Source: Opitutus sp. ER46 (GTDB lineage: Bacteria; Verrucomicrobiota; Verrucomicrobiia; Opitutales; Opitutaceae). Taken from it: a DNA stretch of 64,000 nt. Numbering within the stretch: the stretch's first letter is position 1; each line of letters begins with the position of its first letter. The notes beneath the pieces were generated by a model, which had not been told where the DNA came from, ran no database searches, and saw nothing but the letters and a program-made list of their open reading frames with translations. The DNA lies in NCBI RefSeq assembly GCF_003054705.1, contig NZ_QAYX01000022.1, positions 1 through 64,000 of the forward strand, given 5' to 3'. The translations under genes were made by a program, and so were the position numbers. Below, piece by piece: positions 9,660 to 18,206 of this stretch.

Positions 9660-10307
9660 CTACTTGAGCCGCTCCTCGATGGTGCTCCAGATCTTCTTCT
9701 CGATGATCTCGGGCGTCTTGGTGCCGTCGACGACGACGAAGCGTTCCGGCATGCCCTTGGCGAGCACGAGATAGCCCTCGCGCACCTTCTTGTAGAAATC
9801 GATGTTCTCGCGCTCCATGCGGTCCGGCAGATCGGAGGCGCGCTGCTTCAGGCGGGCGATGCTGACCTCCTCGGGGACGTCGAGCACGATCGTGAGGTCG
9901 GGCATGACATTGCCGACGGCGAAGCGGTTGATCTGGGCGACGGGATCGGAGGCCAGGTTGCGGCCGATGCCCTGGTACACGGTGGAGGAATCCAGATACC
10001 GGTCGGTGAGCACGATCGCGCCGCGGGTGAGGGCGGGCACGATGACCTCGCGCACGAGTTGGGCGCGGGCGGCGGTGAAGAGCAGGAGTTCGGTCTCGGC
10101 GCACATCTCGTCGCCCTTGGAATTGTGGACGATGATGTTGCGGATCTGTTCGCCGATCTCGGTGCCACCCGGCTCGCGGGTCGTGAGCACTTCGCGATTT
10201 GCCTTCTGGAGGCGGGCCGCGAGACGCGCGATCTGGGTGGACTTTCCGGCGCCCTCAGATCCCTCGAACGAGATCAATTTGCCGGTCGGTTTCTGTTTCA
10301 GAGGCAT
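9660..10307 (-). CDS. tmk: Thymidylate kinase
   Basis: Phosphorylates dTMP to dTDP. The P-loop GSEGAGKST is near residue 16, the DR(Y/X) substrate motif appears as TDRYLDSSTVYQG, and the dTMP-binding TREPGG is present. I start at the ATG at 10307 (215 residues); an ATG four codons upstream (10319) is equally readable. It follows the sugar kinase gene by about 20 bp and precedes holB, so the three are probably co-transcribed. Confidence 0.92.
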   Translation of the reverse strand: MPLKQKPTGKLISFEGSEGAGKSTQIARLAARLQKANREVLTTREPGGTEIGEQIRNIIVHNSKGDEMCAETELLLFTAARAQLVREVIVPALTRGAIVLTDRYLDSSTVYQGIGRNLASDPVAQINRFAVGNVMPDLTIVLDVPEEVSIARLKQRASDLPDRMERENIDFYKKVREGYLVLAKGMPERFVVVDGTKTPEIIEKKIWSTIEERLK

Positions 10308-10326
10308 GGATGGGAGCATGGAGAAA

Positions 10327-11436
10327 TTAGCGCCAGTTGGCGAGGAAGGTTTCGACGGCAGCGAGACTCGGGCTTTCCCCGGTACGCACGTAATGGCCGC
10401 TCGTGCAGACGCCTACGCCGAGGCATGCCTCGGGTGACAGGCCGAGGAGCTGGCCGGTGGAGAAGCCGGCGTTGAAGTGGTCGCCGGCGCCCGTGGTGAT
10501 CTTCGGCGTGGCGGTGTAGGGGCCGGGGACCCACCAGGCGCCCTCGGCGGTGGCGCAGGCGGCGGACTCGCGCGGGTGGATAACGACCGTGGCGACCTCG
10601 AGCCGCGCGCGGAGGGTGGTGCAGGCGGCGCGCAGGCTGGCTTCGTCGACGCCCGGAGCCTGGCACCCAACGGCGGCGGCGACCTGCTGGGCCTCCTTGA
10701 GGTTCAGGCCGAGGGTGACGCGGCCGAACTGGCCGAAGCGGGCGATCACGGCGAGGGCCTGCTTGAGATCGGCGACGGAGCGCTTTTCCGGATCCGCGAG
10801 GTCGAAGAAGAACACGCGCTCGGGGCTGGCGGGTAGGCGCGGCAGGACGCGATCCACGAGCTCGGTGAAGATCGCGGTCATGTTGGGAATCATCGTCCAG
10901 TTGACGAGGCCCACGAGGTGGGCGCCGGCAAGTTCGGCCTCGAAGGCGGCGGTGCCCATCACCTCGACGATGCGGTCGTAGGTGATCTCGTCGAAGCTTC
11001 GCATCATGCCGAGCATGAGTTTGCCGTCGCCGAACTCGACCGCGGTGGTGTGCGCCGGAGCGCAAAGGGTGAACGCGCGGGCGCGGGCGGCCATGGGACC
11101 GAAGACCGGGTGAACCTGGTCGCGGCCGAGAGCGCCGACGTAGGTCACGCGGGCGCCGGAGGCGAGGAGCGAGTTGGCCATGATCGGGCCGTTGCCGCCG
11201 AGCTTTTCGATGCGCGGGAACAGCTCGAGGTTGGTGCTCTTGCCGGCGGCGCCGAGGATGCGCTGGCCGAACTCGGTGATCGTGGCGATGGGCTCGAAGT
11301 TTTCGCCCTGGCCATTCCGCAACCGGACGGGGGTGACGATCGTGTCGACGAAGCCGTCGAAACCCAGGAGCGCGCTGCGGGCGCCGATGTGTTCACGACG
11401 CGCAGCGAGTTGTTGGAGCGTGGTTTGGCGGAACAT
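10327..11436 (-). CDS. PfkB-family carbohydrate kinase
   Basis: 369 residues from the ATG at 11436. The frame stays open for 433 codons upstream, but that part is antisense to exbB/exbD. PfkB features: an N-terminal LLGFDGFVDTIV strand, the GGNGPIMANSLLASGARVTYVGALG segment typical of the first signature, and the catalytic TTGAGDHFNAGF with its anion hole and Asp base. The sugar or nucleoside substrate cannot be told from sequence. It is divergent from the ExbB-like gene, with about 120 bp between them for promoters. Confidence 0.85.
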   Translation of the reverse strand: MFRQTTLQQLAARREHIGARSALLGFDGFVDTIVTPVRLRNGQGENFEPIATITEFGQRILGAAGKSTNLELFPRIEKLGGNGPIMANSLLASGARVTYVGALGRDQVHPVFGPMAARARAFTLCAPAHTTAVEFGDGKLMLGMMRSFDEITYDRIVEVMGTAAFEAELAGAHLVGLVNWTMIPNMTAIFTELVDRVLPRLPASPERVFFFDLADPEKRSVADLKQALAVIARFGQFGRVTLGLNLKEAQQVAAAVGCQAPGVDEASLRAACTTLRARLEVATVVIHPRESAACATAEGAWWVPGPYTATPKITTGAGDHFNAGFSTGQLLGLSPEACLGVGVCTSGHYVRTGESPSLAAVETFLANWR

Positions 11437-11559
11437 GAGGGGAGGCCCGAGCAAAAATCCGCAACCGACGACAGCAACCAGAATCAGCAGGTTGGTTGCG
11501 GAGGCCTCATTTCCGTTGATCGGCCGCGCCAAACCGGCCAACTGTTGCGCGCATTGCCC

Positions 11560-12261
11560 ATGCCTGCGCTGCCTTTCGCTTCCGTCTTCCTGGCTGCCAA
11601 CATCGTCGAGATCTTCGAACGCTGCGGCACCATTGATAAAACCATCGTTCTCGGCCTTGGGGTCGCGAGCCTCTTCGCCTGGACGGTGATGTTCGGAAAG
11701 TACTTCGAACTGAAGCGACTGCGCATGCTGAACTACAGCTTCGAGTCGCATCTGCAGGACCAGCGCTCGCTGCTGGACCTGCCGGAGTCCTTCCGCAACA
11801 AGCGCGCGATCCCGTATGCGGACGTGTTTGCTGACGCGGTCGAGGGGTACTGGCGCGCGGCGGCGATCGAGAAGGAGCAGGGGCTTTCGAACCCCCGCGC
11901 CCGGGTCGAGCACGCCGAGAACGCCATTCAGCGCGCGCTCTCGCGGCAGACGCTGCGGTACGAATCCTCGATGATCTTTCTGGCCTCGATCGTCTCGGGC
12001 GCGCCGTTCGTCGGCCTGCTCGGCACGGTCTGGGGCGTGATGGAGGCGTTCAGCTCGGTGGCCGGCCAGCAGAGCGCCGGCATCACCCAGCTCGCGCCTG
12101 GGGTGTCGGGCGCCATGCTCGCGACCATCGCGGGCCTGATCGTGGCGATTCCGTCCGTGTTCGGCTACAACCTGCTGTTGGGCCACACGAAGGCGATGAT
12201 CATGGAGCTCGAGAACTACTCCAGTTCGCTGGCGGATCGGATCGAACTGGAAACGCACTAA
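11560..12261 (+). CDS. MotA/TolQ/ExbB proton channel family protein
   Basis: Inner-membrane proton channel subunit that energises a TonB/TolA-type transducer; 233 residues, three predicted membrane segments (about 25-45, 135-160, 175-200). The conserved stretch ASIVSGAPFVGLLGTVWGVMEAF and the following GAMLATIAGLIVAIPSV identify the family. Start ATG at 11560. It heads a three-gene unit with the ExbD-like and TonB-like genes, spaced 12 and 85 bp apart. Confidence 0.9.
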   Translation: MPALPFASVFLAANIVEIFERCGTIDKTIVLGLGVASLFAWTVMFGKYFELKRLRMLNYSFESHLQDQRSLLDLPESFRNKRAIPYADVFADAVEGYWRAAAIEKEQGLSNPRARVEHAENAIQRALSRQTLRYESSMIFLASIVSGAPFVGLLGTVWGVMEAFSSVAGQQSAGITQLAPGVSGAMLATIAGLIVAIPSVFGYNLLLGHTKAMIMELENYSSSLADRIELETH

Positions 12262-12273
12262 CGCGCGATCTCC

Positions 12274-12711
12274 ATGGCCCGCAATTTTCGCCGCACGCGG
12301 TCGGTCCAGCCAATAGCGGACCTGAACGTCACGAACCTGATCGATCTCGGGTTCATGCTGCTGATCATCTTCATGATCGTGGCGAATCCGACGATCCAGA
12401 AGGAGCAGACGATCCCGGTGAACCTGCCCGAGGTGTCGAAGGCGCCCGAGCAGAAGAGCGATCCCAACGATGTGTTCATGGCCGTCGGCGTCGATGCACA
12501 GGGTCGTTTCTACATCGAGAACAAGAACGCGCCGATCGGGATGGCCGAGCTGCGCAGCCAGTTGCGCGCCTATGCGCTGCAGTCGAAACCGCCGGTGATC
12601 CGGATCCGGGGTGACAGCCGCGTGCCGTACCAGAAGGTCGCCGAGCTCTTCAACGAAGTGCAGAAGGCGGGTCTGACGCGTTTCACGATCGACGCGCAGT
12701 CGCAGGACTGA
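12274..12711 (+). CDS. Biopolymer transporter ExbD/TolR family protein
   Basis: 145 residues; one N-terminal membrane segment (LIDLGFMLLIIFMIVA) directly after DLNVTNLID, whose Asp is in the position of the conserved proton-pathway residue of ExbD/TolR. The periplasmic domain (VIRIRGDSRVPYQKVAELFNEVQKAGL) is the typical C-terminal fold. Partner of the upstream ExbB-like channel. Confidence 0.9.
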   Translation: MARNFRRTRSVQPIADLNVTNLIDLGFMLLIIFMIVANPTIQKEQTIPVNLPEVSKAPEQKSDPNDVFMAVGVDAQGRFYIENKNAPIGMAELRSQLRAYALQSKPPVIRIRGDSRVPYQKVAELFNEVQKAGLTRFTIDAQSQD

Positions 12712-12796
12712 TCCCACCGTCATGCTCCGGGCCAAGAAAACGCGTCGTGCTGCGTTTAGCCTCGGCTTCGGCCGCGGTCAGCCGCGCTGAGCAACC

Positions 12797-13729
12797 ATGA
12801 CCGCACGCTCTCCAGGCGCATTCCTCCTCTCCGCGACGTTCCACGCGCTGATCATCGGCGTGGCGGTGTTCTTCGCGATGATGACGGACCAGCGGCTGAA
12901 GAAGCCGCCGCAGGTGCTCGAGCTGGTGGCGGGTGAGGGCGATAACTTTGCCGCGACCGAAGCGCCGAAACTGGGCACGCCCGGCGGACTGAAAATCGAC
13001 GTCCAGCCGATGCCCACTCCGAAGGCGGCGCCGGAGCCCGAGCCTGCGCCGGTCGAGGTCGCACCGGTGCCACCCGCGCCCGTGGTCGAGCCGGCACCGA
13101 CGCCCAAAGTCACTCCTGCCCCGAAGGAAAAGGCGCCGACGCCGAAACCGACGGAGACAGTGCCCAACTTCAAGAAACAGCTATTGCGCAAAGTTTGGGC
13201 AGCCGATGCGAAGGCGAAGAAGGAGGTCGCCAAGCAGCGCGCCGAGGAGGCCAAGCGGCTCAAGAAGGAGGAGTTCGACCGGATGCAGCGCGAGAAGTCG
13301 GCCAAGGCGGCGTCGGCCAAAAAGTCGGGCAGCGGCTCCGGCAAGGTTTCGCACATCGACACCGAAGGCATTGCCAAGGGCGTTATCGGCGGCTCGGCGA
13401 ACAACAAGATTGGTGGCGCTGGCGGCAAGGCGCTGACGTCCAACGGCGGGGCCTTGACCGACCGTTACTTCGCCATGCTGAAGCAGCGCGTGCTCAACGC
13501 GCTCGAGAAGCCGCCGGGCGTCAGCGACGACCTGGAGGTTGAGGTGGTCGTGACGATTTCGGCGAGCGGCCGACTGTCGGGTGCGCGCGTGATCAAGTCT
13601 TCGGGCAGCGACGAGTTCGATCGCGCGGTCATCGCGGCCTTCGGGCGCGTGACCATGCCGGAGCATCCGGAGAAGCGCACGGAGGAGCTCGAATTGACGT
13701 TTCGCACCAAGGATGCCGGAGGAGGTTAA
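12797..13729 (+). CDS. TonB/TolA-type energy transducer
   Basis: 310 residues: one N-terminal membrane anchor (about 8-28), a Pro/Ala/Glu-rich spacer (60-125), a Lys/Ala/Glu-rich coiled stretch (130-175) like TolA domain II, a Gly-rich linker, then a TonB C-terminal domain (VVTISASGRLSGARVIKSSGSDEFDRAVIAAF). It would couple the proton-motive force harvested by the two upstream gene products to outer-membrane work. TolA and TonB roles cannot be separated here: the coiled stretch favours TolA, the C-terminal repeat favours TonB. Confidence 0.85.
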   Translation: MTARSPGAFLLSATFHALIIGVAVFFAMMTDQRLKKPPQVLELVAGEGDNFAATEAPKLGTPGGLKIDVQPMPTPKAAPEPEPAPVEVAPVPPAPVVEPAPTPKVTPAPKEKAPTPKPTETVPNFKKQLLRKVWAADAKAKKEVAKQRAEEAKRLKKEEFDRMQREKSAKAASAKKSGSGSGKVSHIDTEGIAKGVIGGSANNKIGGAGGKALTSNGGALTDRYFAMLKQRVLNALEKPPGVSDDLEVEVVVTISASGRLSGARVIKSSGSDEFDRAVIAAFGRVTMPEHPEKRTEELELTFRTKDAGGG

Positions 13730-13786
13730 AAAAGGCCTTGCCTTCGGCGCGGGAAGAATGATTTTTCACGACCTCGCACACGCGAA

Positions 13787-13862
13787 GGGCTCTTAGCTCA
13801 GTTGGTAGAGCGCCTCAATGGCATTGAGGAGGTCACCAGTTCGAACCTGGTAGGGTCCACCA
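13787..13862 (+). tRNA. tRNA-Ala (anticodon GGC)
   Basis: 76 nt including an encoded CCA. The acceptor stem pairs GGGCTCT with AGGGTCC, the D-arm contains AGCTCAGTTGGTAGAGC, the anticodon stem CCTCA/TGAGG encloses ATGGCAT (anticodon GGC), and the T-arm has GTTCGAAC. Discriminator base A. Confidence 0.95.
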
Positions 13863-13870
13863 ATTTACAA

Positions 13871-13903
13871 AAGCCGTCCCGCAAGGGACGGCTTCTTGTT
13901 TTT
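13871..13903 (+). terminator. Rho-independent terminator after tRNA-Ala
   Basis: A 10-bp stem, AAGCCGTCCC with GGGACGGCTT, over a GCAA tetraloop, followed by CTTGTTTTT. It ends the tRNA transcript. Confidence 0.9.
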
Positions 13904-13923
13904 AGCCCCGGGGGCGGCCTGGT

Positions 13924-14157
13924 TCAGGCCTGCGGCTGGTCGATGCAGACGACGTAATAGCCGTTGTCGCGCACGACCGGAAAAAGGACCAATCCGCTGC
14001 GCAGCTTCTCGTCCGCGGTGCGGGTGCCGGCCCGGACAAGCACCTTGTTTTCGGCGCCATCGATCGGCACGGCCTCGACCTTTGAGGCGGCGAGGCGGGC
14101 GGCGGCCTGTGCAATGCAATCATCCAGAAGCGGCAAGACGCGGACATCCATGCTCAT
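13924..14157 (-). CDS. Small hypothetical protein
   Basis: 77 residues from the ATG at 14157; a longer frame to 14238 adds a Pro/Ala-rich leader that looks non-coding. A compact, mostly polar protein with a conserved-looking end (GLVLFPVVRDNGYYVVCIDQPQA). No family is recognised. It converges on the tRNA and its terminator. Confidence 0.5.
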   Translation of the reverse strand: MSMDVRVLPLLDDCIAQAAARLAASKVEAVPIDGAENKVLVRAGTRTADEKLRSGLVLFPVVRDNGYYVVCIDQPQA

Positions 14158-14286
14158 AGGCGGGGCGGGGGCTGGAGCGCCCGGGCGGGGCGCAGGGGTG
14201 GCCCGGAGTATCCGCGATGCTCGCGCCATTGCAGGCATAAAAATGCGGTGTACCGCGGACTGGCGGCCGGGCGGCGAAGGGGTTCA

Positions 14287-14937
14287 ATGCGTCGCATGAA
14301 GGTCCTGGCGTGCGTGGCGTTGCTGGCGGTGGCTGCGGTGGTGAGCGCGGCGGAGACGGAGCCGGCGGAGACGCCGCGGCGGCCGCGGGCGCGGCTGGCG
14401 GGCGAGACCGTCCACGTGCGACTGGTGGGGACGACGGCGTATGTGCAGGTGGCGCTGCAGTTCGACGCCTGGCTGACCTCCGACCCCAAGTATGCGTACG
14501 TCTGCCTCTTCTCGACGCTGCCGACCGCGGAGGAGGCGCTCAGCAACGCGGGTTTCGAGCTGCGGGCGGGCGGGCGCGTGGTCAGCACGGCCGAGCGCTG
14601 CGCACCCCCGCGGCGCGTCGCCAATCTGCCCCGCAACGCGCGCGCCTTCTGGTTTCGCGTCAACCTCGACGAACTCGCCGACGAGACCGACCGGGCGGCG
14701 TCCGAGGGGCCGTTCGTCGTGAAGTTTGGCTACTCGGTGTCCCTCGTGGATGGACGTTTCCACTACGTGCCCGTGATCGCCGGCTTCGGCGATGCGCCCG
14801 GGCGACGCTGGGAGTATCAGATGCACGCGCGCTCGATCACGCGTCCGGTGAAGGTCGTTTCGGACTCCGACTACGAGCCGCTGGGCGACGCGGTGACCGT
14901 GTACCTGCGCGACGCCGCGATCGTGACGCTCGAATAA
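14287..14937 (+). CDS. Exported hypothetical protein
   Basis: 216 residues from the ATG at 14287, with a clear signal peptide (RRMKVLACVALLAVAAVVSAAE). The mature part is beta-rich with repeated hydrophobic strands (VHVRLVGTTAYVQVALQFDAWL) and a late segment GRRWEYQMHARS. I cannot place it in a family. It is a stand-alone gene, divergent from the small ORF at 13924. Confidence 0.6.
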   Translation: MRRMKVLACVALLAVAAVVSAAETEPAETPRRPRARLAGETVHVRLVGTTAYVQVALQFDAWLTSDPKYAYVCLFSTLPTAEEALSNAGFELRAGGRVVSTAERCAPPRRVANLPRNARAFWFRVNLDELADETDRAASEGPFVVKFGYSVSLVDGRFHYVPVIAGFGDAPGRRWEYQMHARSITRPVKVVSDSDYEPLGDAVTVYLRDAAIVTLE

Positions 14938-14964
14938 CGCGACACCGCGCGACGGACCGCGCGT

Positions 14965-15150
14965 CGCGCCGCACGGGGCGCGGGCAAAGTTGCAGGTTGA
15001 AGGTTGGAAGGTTGCAGGTTGCGCGCCGGCCATGCCGGCGGCCTGTCGGCCTGTTGCAGGTTGGCAGGTTTGAAGGTTGCGGTTCAGGCCGGACGTGGCG
15101 CGACTTCGCGTCGGCAGGCCCGGGCGTTGGCATGTTGGAGGTTGAAGGTG
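14965..15150 (+). repeat. Hairpin-headed family C phrase array (copy 3)
   Basis: Stem CGCGCC (14965-14970) with GGCGCG (14977-14982), then GTTGCAGGTTGAAGGTTGG words; a second stem GCCGGC/GCCGGC (15025-15039) is followed by another run of GTTGCAGGTTGGCAGG words. It fills the 319-bp gap before the lyase gene. Confidence 0.65.
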
Positions 15151-15256
15151 GAAAAGTTCTAGATTGCGGCCCGGAAGTGCCGAACTGTCCGCGCGCGGCG
15201 CGGGTCGTGTCGGCGGATCGCCGGCGTACCCTGTGCGTCTTCCCCCAAAACACATC

Positions 15257-18004
15257 ATGTCGAATCTCACCCGTCGGGAATTCGTGCGTCGTACCGCCTT
15301 GGCCGCCGCGGCCGCGCAGATCGCCTCCTCGCTGGCGGCGCAACCTTCGGCTCCCGCGGCGGCGCCGACCCCGAAGCGGCAGGCGCGTCCGGGCGTGGCC
15401 GAACTGCGCTGGCTCGACGGCAAGGCCCCACGCGTGCAGCCCGGCGCCACGTGTGGCGTGCCGTGGCCGCAGGGTGTGCACCCGGCGGGTACGACCTTCA
15501 CGCTGCGTGCGGCCAACGGCGCCGAGCTGCCGGTGCAGAGCTGGCCGTTGGCCACCTGGCCGGATGGCTCGCTGAAGTGGACCGCGCACGCGCTGCCGGC
15601 GGACGTGAGCGGCGCGCCGGAGTTCGAGCTCGCAGCCGGAAAGCCGATCGCGCCGGCCAAGACGGTGCGCGCGGTCGAGGCGGGCGATGCCATCGAAGTG
15701 GATACCGGCGTGATCCAGGTCCGGATCGCGCGCACCGGCCGGGTGCTGGTGCCGCAGATCACGCGTAGCGGTCTGCCGATCCTACAGAATGGCCGGCTGG
15801 TGCTGCTGCGGCAGGATACCGCTGAGGCCGAGGCGAAGCCCGAGCCGTTCACTGGCGCGGTCGATCGCGTGACGCTCGAGCAGGCGGGACCCGTCCGCGC
15901 GGTGGTGAAGCTCGAGGGCCGGCACGCGGCCGACGGCGGCACGCGCGCGTGGCTGCCCTTCATCGTGCGCCTGTACTTTTATGCCGGCGGCGATGCGGTG
16001 CGCGTGCTGCACACGATCGTGCACGACGGCGACGAGAAGAAGGATTTCATTCGCGGGCTCGGCCTGCGGTTCAATGTTCCGCTCCGGGGCGAGCTGTACG
16101 ATCGCCACGTGCGGTTCTCGGGCCAGGACGACGGCCTGTTCAGCGAGGCGGTGCGCGGGCTGACCGGACTGCGGCGCGACCCGGGCCGGGAGGTCAAGGC
16201 GGCGCAACGGGCCGGGCAGCGGACGCCGGCGATCGCGACCTGGCCGGCCGCGGTGAGTGACCGGCTGCAGTACGTCCCGGCGTTTGCGGACTGGACGCTG
16301 TTCCAGGCGAACGCGGACGGGTTCGAGATTCGGAAACGCACCAAGCCGGGCTACACCTGGCTGAGCGCCGCGCGCGGGCAGCGGGCGGGCGGCCTGGGTT
16401 ACGTGGGCACGCCGGAAGGCGGCGTGGCGTTCGGCATTCGCAACTTCTGGCAGAGCCATCCGGCGCAGCTCGATATTCGCGGCGCGACGGGAGAGCAGGC
16501 GGAGGTGACGGCGTGGCTTTGGGCACCCAATGCCGGGGCGATGGACCTGCGTGGCTACCATGATGACATGGGACAGGACACCTATCCTGAGCAGCTCGAG
16601 GCGATGCAGATCACGTACGAGGACTACGAGCCCGGCTATGATCGTCCCGACGGCGTGGCGCGCACGAGCGAGCTGTACCTCTGGGCGCTGGCGGCGACGC
16701 CGAGCCCGGCGCAGTTGGTGACGCTGGCCGAAGTGGTGCGGACGCCCCCGGTGGTCATGGTGCGGCAGGAAACGATCCACGCGGCCGGGGTATTTGGGCG
16801 GCTGTGGTCGCCGGCCGATCGATCCACGCCGGAACGCGCTGCGATCGAGGACCAACTGGACTGGTATTTCGATTTCTACCAGCGGCAGCGCGAGGACCGC
16901 CGCTGGTATGGGTTCTGGAACTACGGCGACGTGATGCACAGCTACGACGACGACCGTCACGAGTGGAAATACGACGTGGGCGGCTTCGCGTGGGACAACT
17001 CGGAGCTTTCGACCGACATCTGGATCTGGCTCTACTTCCTGCACTCCGGCCGGCCAGAGGTGTTCCGCTTTGCCGAGGCGATGACGCGCCACACCGGCGA
17101 GGTCGACGTGCACCACCAGGGGCGTTTCGCGCCGCTGGGGTCGCGTCACAACGTCCTGCACTGGGGCTGCAGCGCGAAGCAGCTGCGGATCAGCACCGCG
17201 GTCAACCGCCGGTACTACTACTATCTCACCGGCGACGAGCGGGTGGGCGACCTCATGCGCGAGCAGGTGGAGGCGGCGCGGGCGCTGGCGATGATCCAGG
17301 CCAACCGCAAGGTGGCCGCGGAGCGGGTGACGCCGCCCGATCCGCACGCGACCGAGGTTTATGCCGGGTTCGGTACCGATTGGGGTTCCATCGCCGGGGC
17401 GTGGCTGACCGAGTGGGAGCGGACCGGTGACCCGCGGATGCGGGATCGGCTGGTCGCGAGCATGCGCGGCATCGCCGGGCAGCCGCAGGGCTTCTTCACG
17501 GGCGGCGCGCGGCTGCAGTTGGCAAGCGGCGGGTTTGCGCGCAGCGCGGACGACAAGCCGCAGGTGTCGCACCTGAGCGCGGTGTTCGGCCTCGTCGAGG
17601 TTTGCGCCGAACTCATCGAGCTGATCGACGTGCCCGAGTTCAAGCAGGCCTGGCTGGAGTACTGCTCGCTCTACAACGCCTCACCCGAGGAGCAGAAGCG
17701 CCGCTTCGGCGCGCCGCTGCGGGGCATCAGCCTCACGCAAGGCCACTCGCGCCTCACGGCGTACGCCGCCCGACAAAAGCAGGATCCGACCTTGGCGAAG
17801 CGGGCCTGGGCCGAGTTCGTGCGGCCCGAGGGCCCCTGGAGCCGGCGCCGGCCGGAAGAGAAACTCGTGAGCGGTCCGGAGGTGCTCCGGCCGGTGCACG
17901 AGGCGACCTTCGTGTCGACCAACGGCACCGCGCAGTGGGGCCTCGCCGCCATCGAGTGCCTCGCGCTCGTGGGCGAGGCGCTACCCGCTGACAGCGGGAA
18001 GTAG
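15257..18004 (+). CDS. Tat-exported exo-rhamnogalacturonan-lyase-like protein (PL26/YetA type)
   Basis: 915 residues from the ATG at 15257, which opens a twin-arginine signal (TRREFVRRTALAAAAAQ). After a linker, a RIFT-barrel-like N-terminal part (WLDGKAPRVQPGATCGVPWPQG, WPDGSLKWTAHAL) leads into a long central region and an alpha-barrel-like half with WYGFWNYGDVMHSYDD and WDNSELSTDIWIWLYFLHSG. This layout matches the PcRGLX/YetA-like family of rhamnogalacturonan exolyases from memory. If right, it trims pectin rhamnogalacturonan I in the periplasm. The family assignment is fairly firm; the exact substrate is inference. Confidence 0.75.
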   Translation: MSNLTRREFVRRTALAAAAAQIASSLAAQPSAPAAAPTPKRQARPGVAELRWLDGKAPRVQPGATCGVPWPQGVHPAGTTFTLRAANGAELPVQSWPLATWPDGSLKWTAHALPADVSGAPEFELAAGKPIAPAKTVRAVEAGDAIEVDTGVIQVRIARTGRVLVPQITRSGLPILQNGRLVLLRQDTAEAEAKPEPFTGAVDRVTLEQAGPVRAVVKLEGRHAADGGTRAWLPFIVRLYFYAGGDAVRVLHTIVHDGDEKKDFIRGLGLRFNVPLRGELYDRHVRFSGQDDGLFSEAVRGLTGLRRDPGREVKAAQRAGQRTPAIATWPAAVSDRLQYVPAFADWTLFQANADGFEIRKRTKPGYTWLSAARGQRAGGLGYVGTPEGGVAFGIRNFWQSHPAQLDIRGATGEQAEVTAWLWAPNAGAMDLRGYHDDMGQDTYPEQLEAMQITYEDYEPGYDRPDGVARTSELYLWALAATPSPAQLVTLAEVVRTPPVVMVRQETIHAAGVFGRLWSPADRSTPERAAIEDQLDWYFDFYQRQREDRRWYGFWNYGDVMHSYDDDRHEWKYDVGGFAWDNSELSTDIWIWLYFLHSGRPEVFRFAEAMTRHTGEVDVHHQGRFAPLGSRHNVLHWGCSAKQLRISTAVNRRYYYYLTGDERVGDLMREQVEAARALAMIQANRKVAAERVTPPDPHATEVYAGFGTDWGSIAGAWLTEWERTGDPRMRDRLVASMRGIAGQPQGFFTGGARLQLASGGFARSADDKPQVSHLSAVFGLVEVCAELIELIDVPEFKQAWLEYCSLYNASPEEQKRRFGAPLRGISLTQGHSRLTAYAARQKQDPTLAKRAWAEFVRPEGPWSRRRPEEKLVSGPEVLRPVHEATFVSTNGTAQWGLAAIECLALVGEALPADSGK

Positions 18005-18031
18005 CGCGGGGATTGGAAGCGCGATTTCGCA

Positions 18032-18122
18032 GTTCTCGGCCGGTGGTAGCCGGCCGAGAACGAGAACGAGAACGAAGCCCTCGAGAGTAAGAGAAAGAGG
18101 AAGAGTAAGAGAAAGAGGAGGG
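18032..18122 (+). repeat. Hairpin-headed purine-rich repeat (family A, copy 3)
   Basis: A perfect 12-bp stem, GTTCTCGGCCGG (18032-18043) with CCGGCCGAGAAC (18050-18061), whose last bases run straight into GAGAACGAGAACG and then the GAGTAAGAGAAAGAGG phrase. It lies between the lyase and dehydrogenase genes. It could also act in termination, but has no U-tract. Confidence 0.7.
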
Positions 18123-18206
18123 GGGCAGAGCCTAAGATTCGGGTGGCAAAGGGGGAGGGGCTGGGGGCATACACTGGGCGCTTCTTTCGTCACGCTGCAC
18201 CGCCTC

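Noticed and set aside
11437-12735. 433-codon upstream extension of the sugar kinase frame
   Set aside because: It runs antisense through the exbB and exbD genes and has the composition of a shadow frame; the kinase fold begins at the ATG at 11436.
12721-12789. 22-codon ORF between the exbD-like and tonB-like genes
   Set aside because: Starts with ATG and is basic, but has no ribosome binding site or recognisable homologue. It may simply be spacer.
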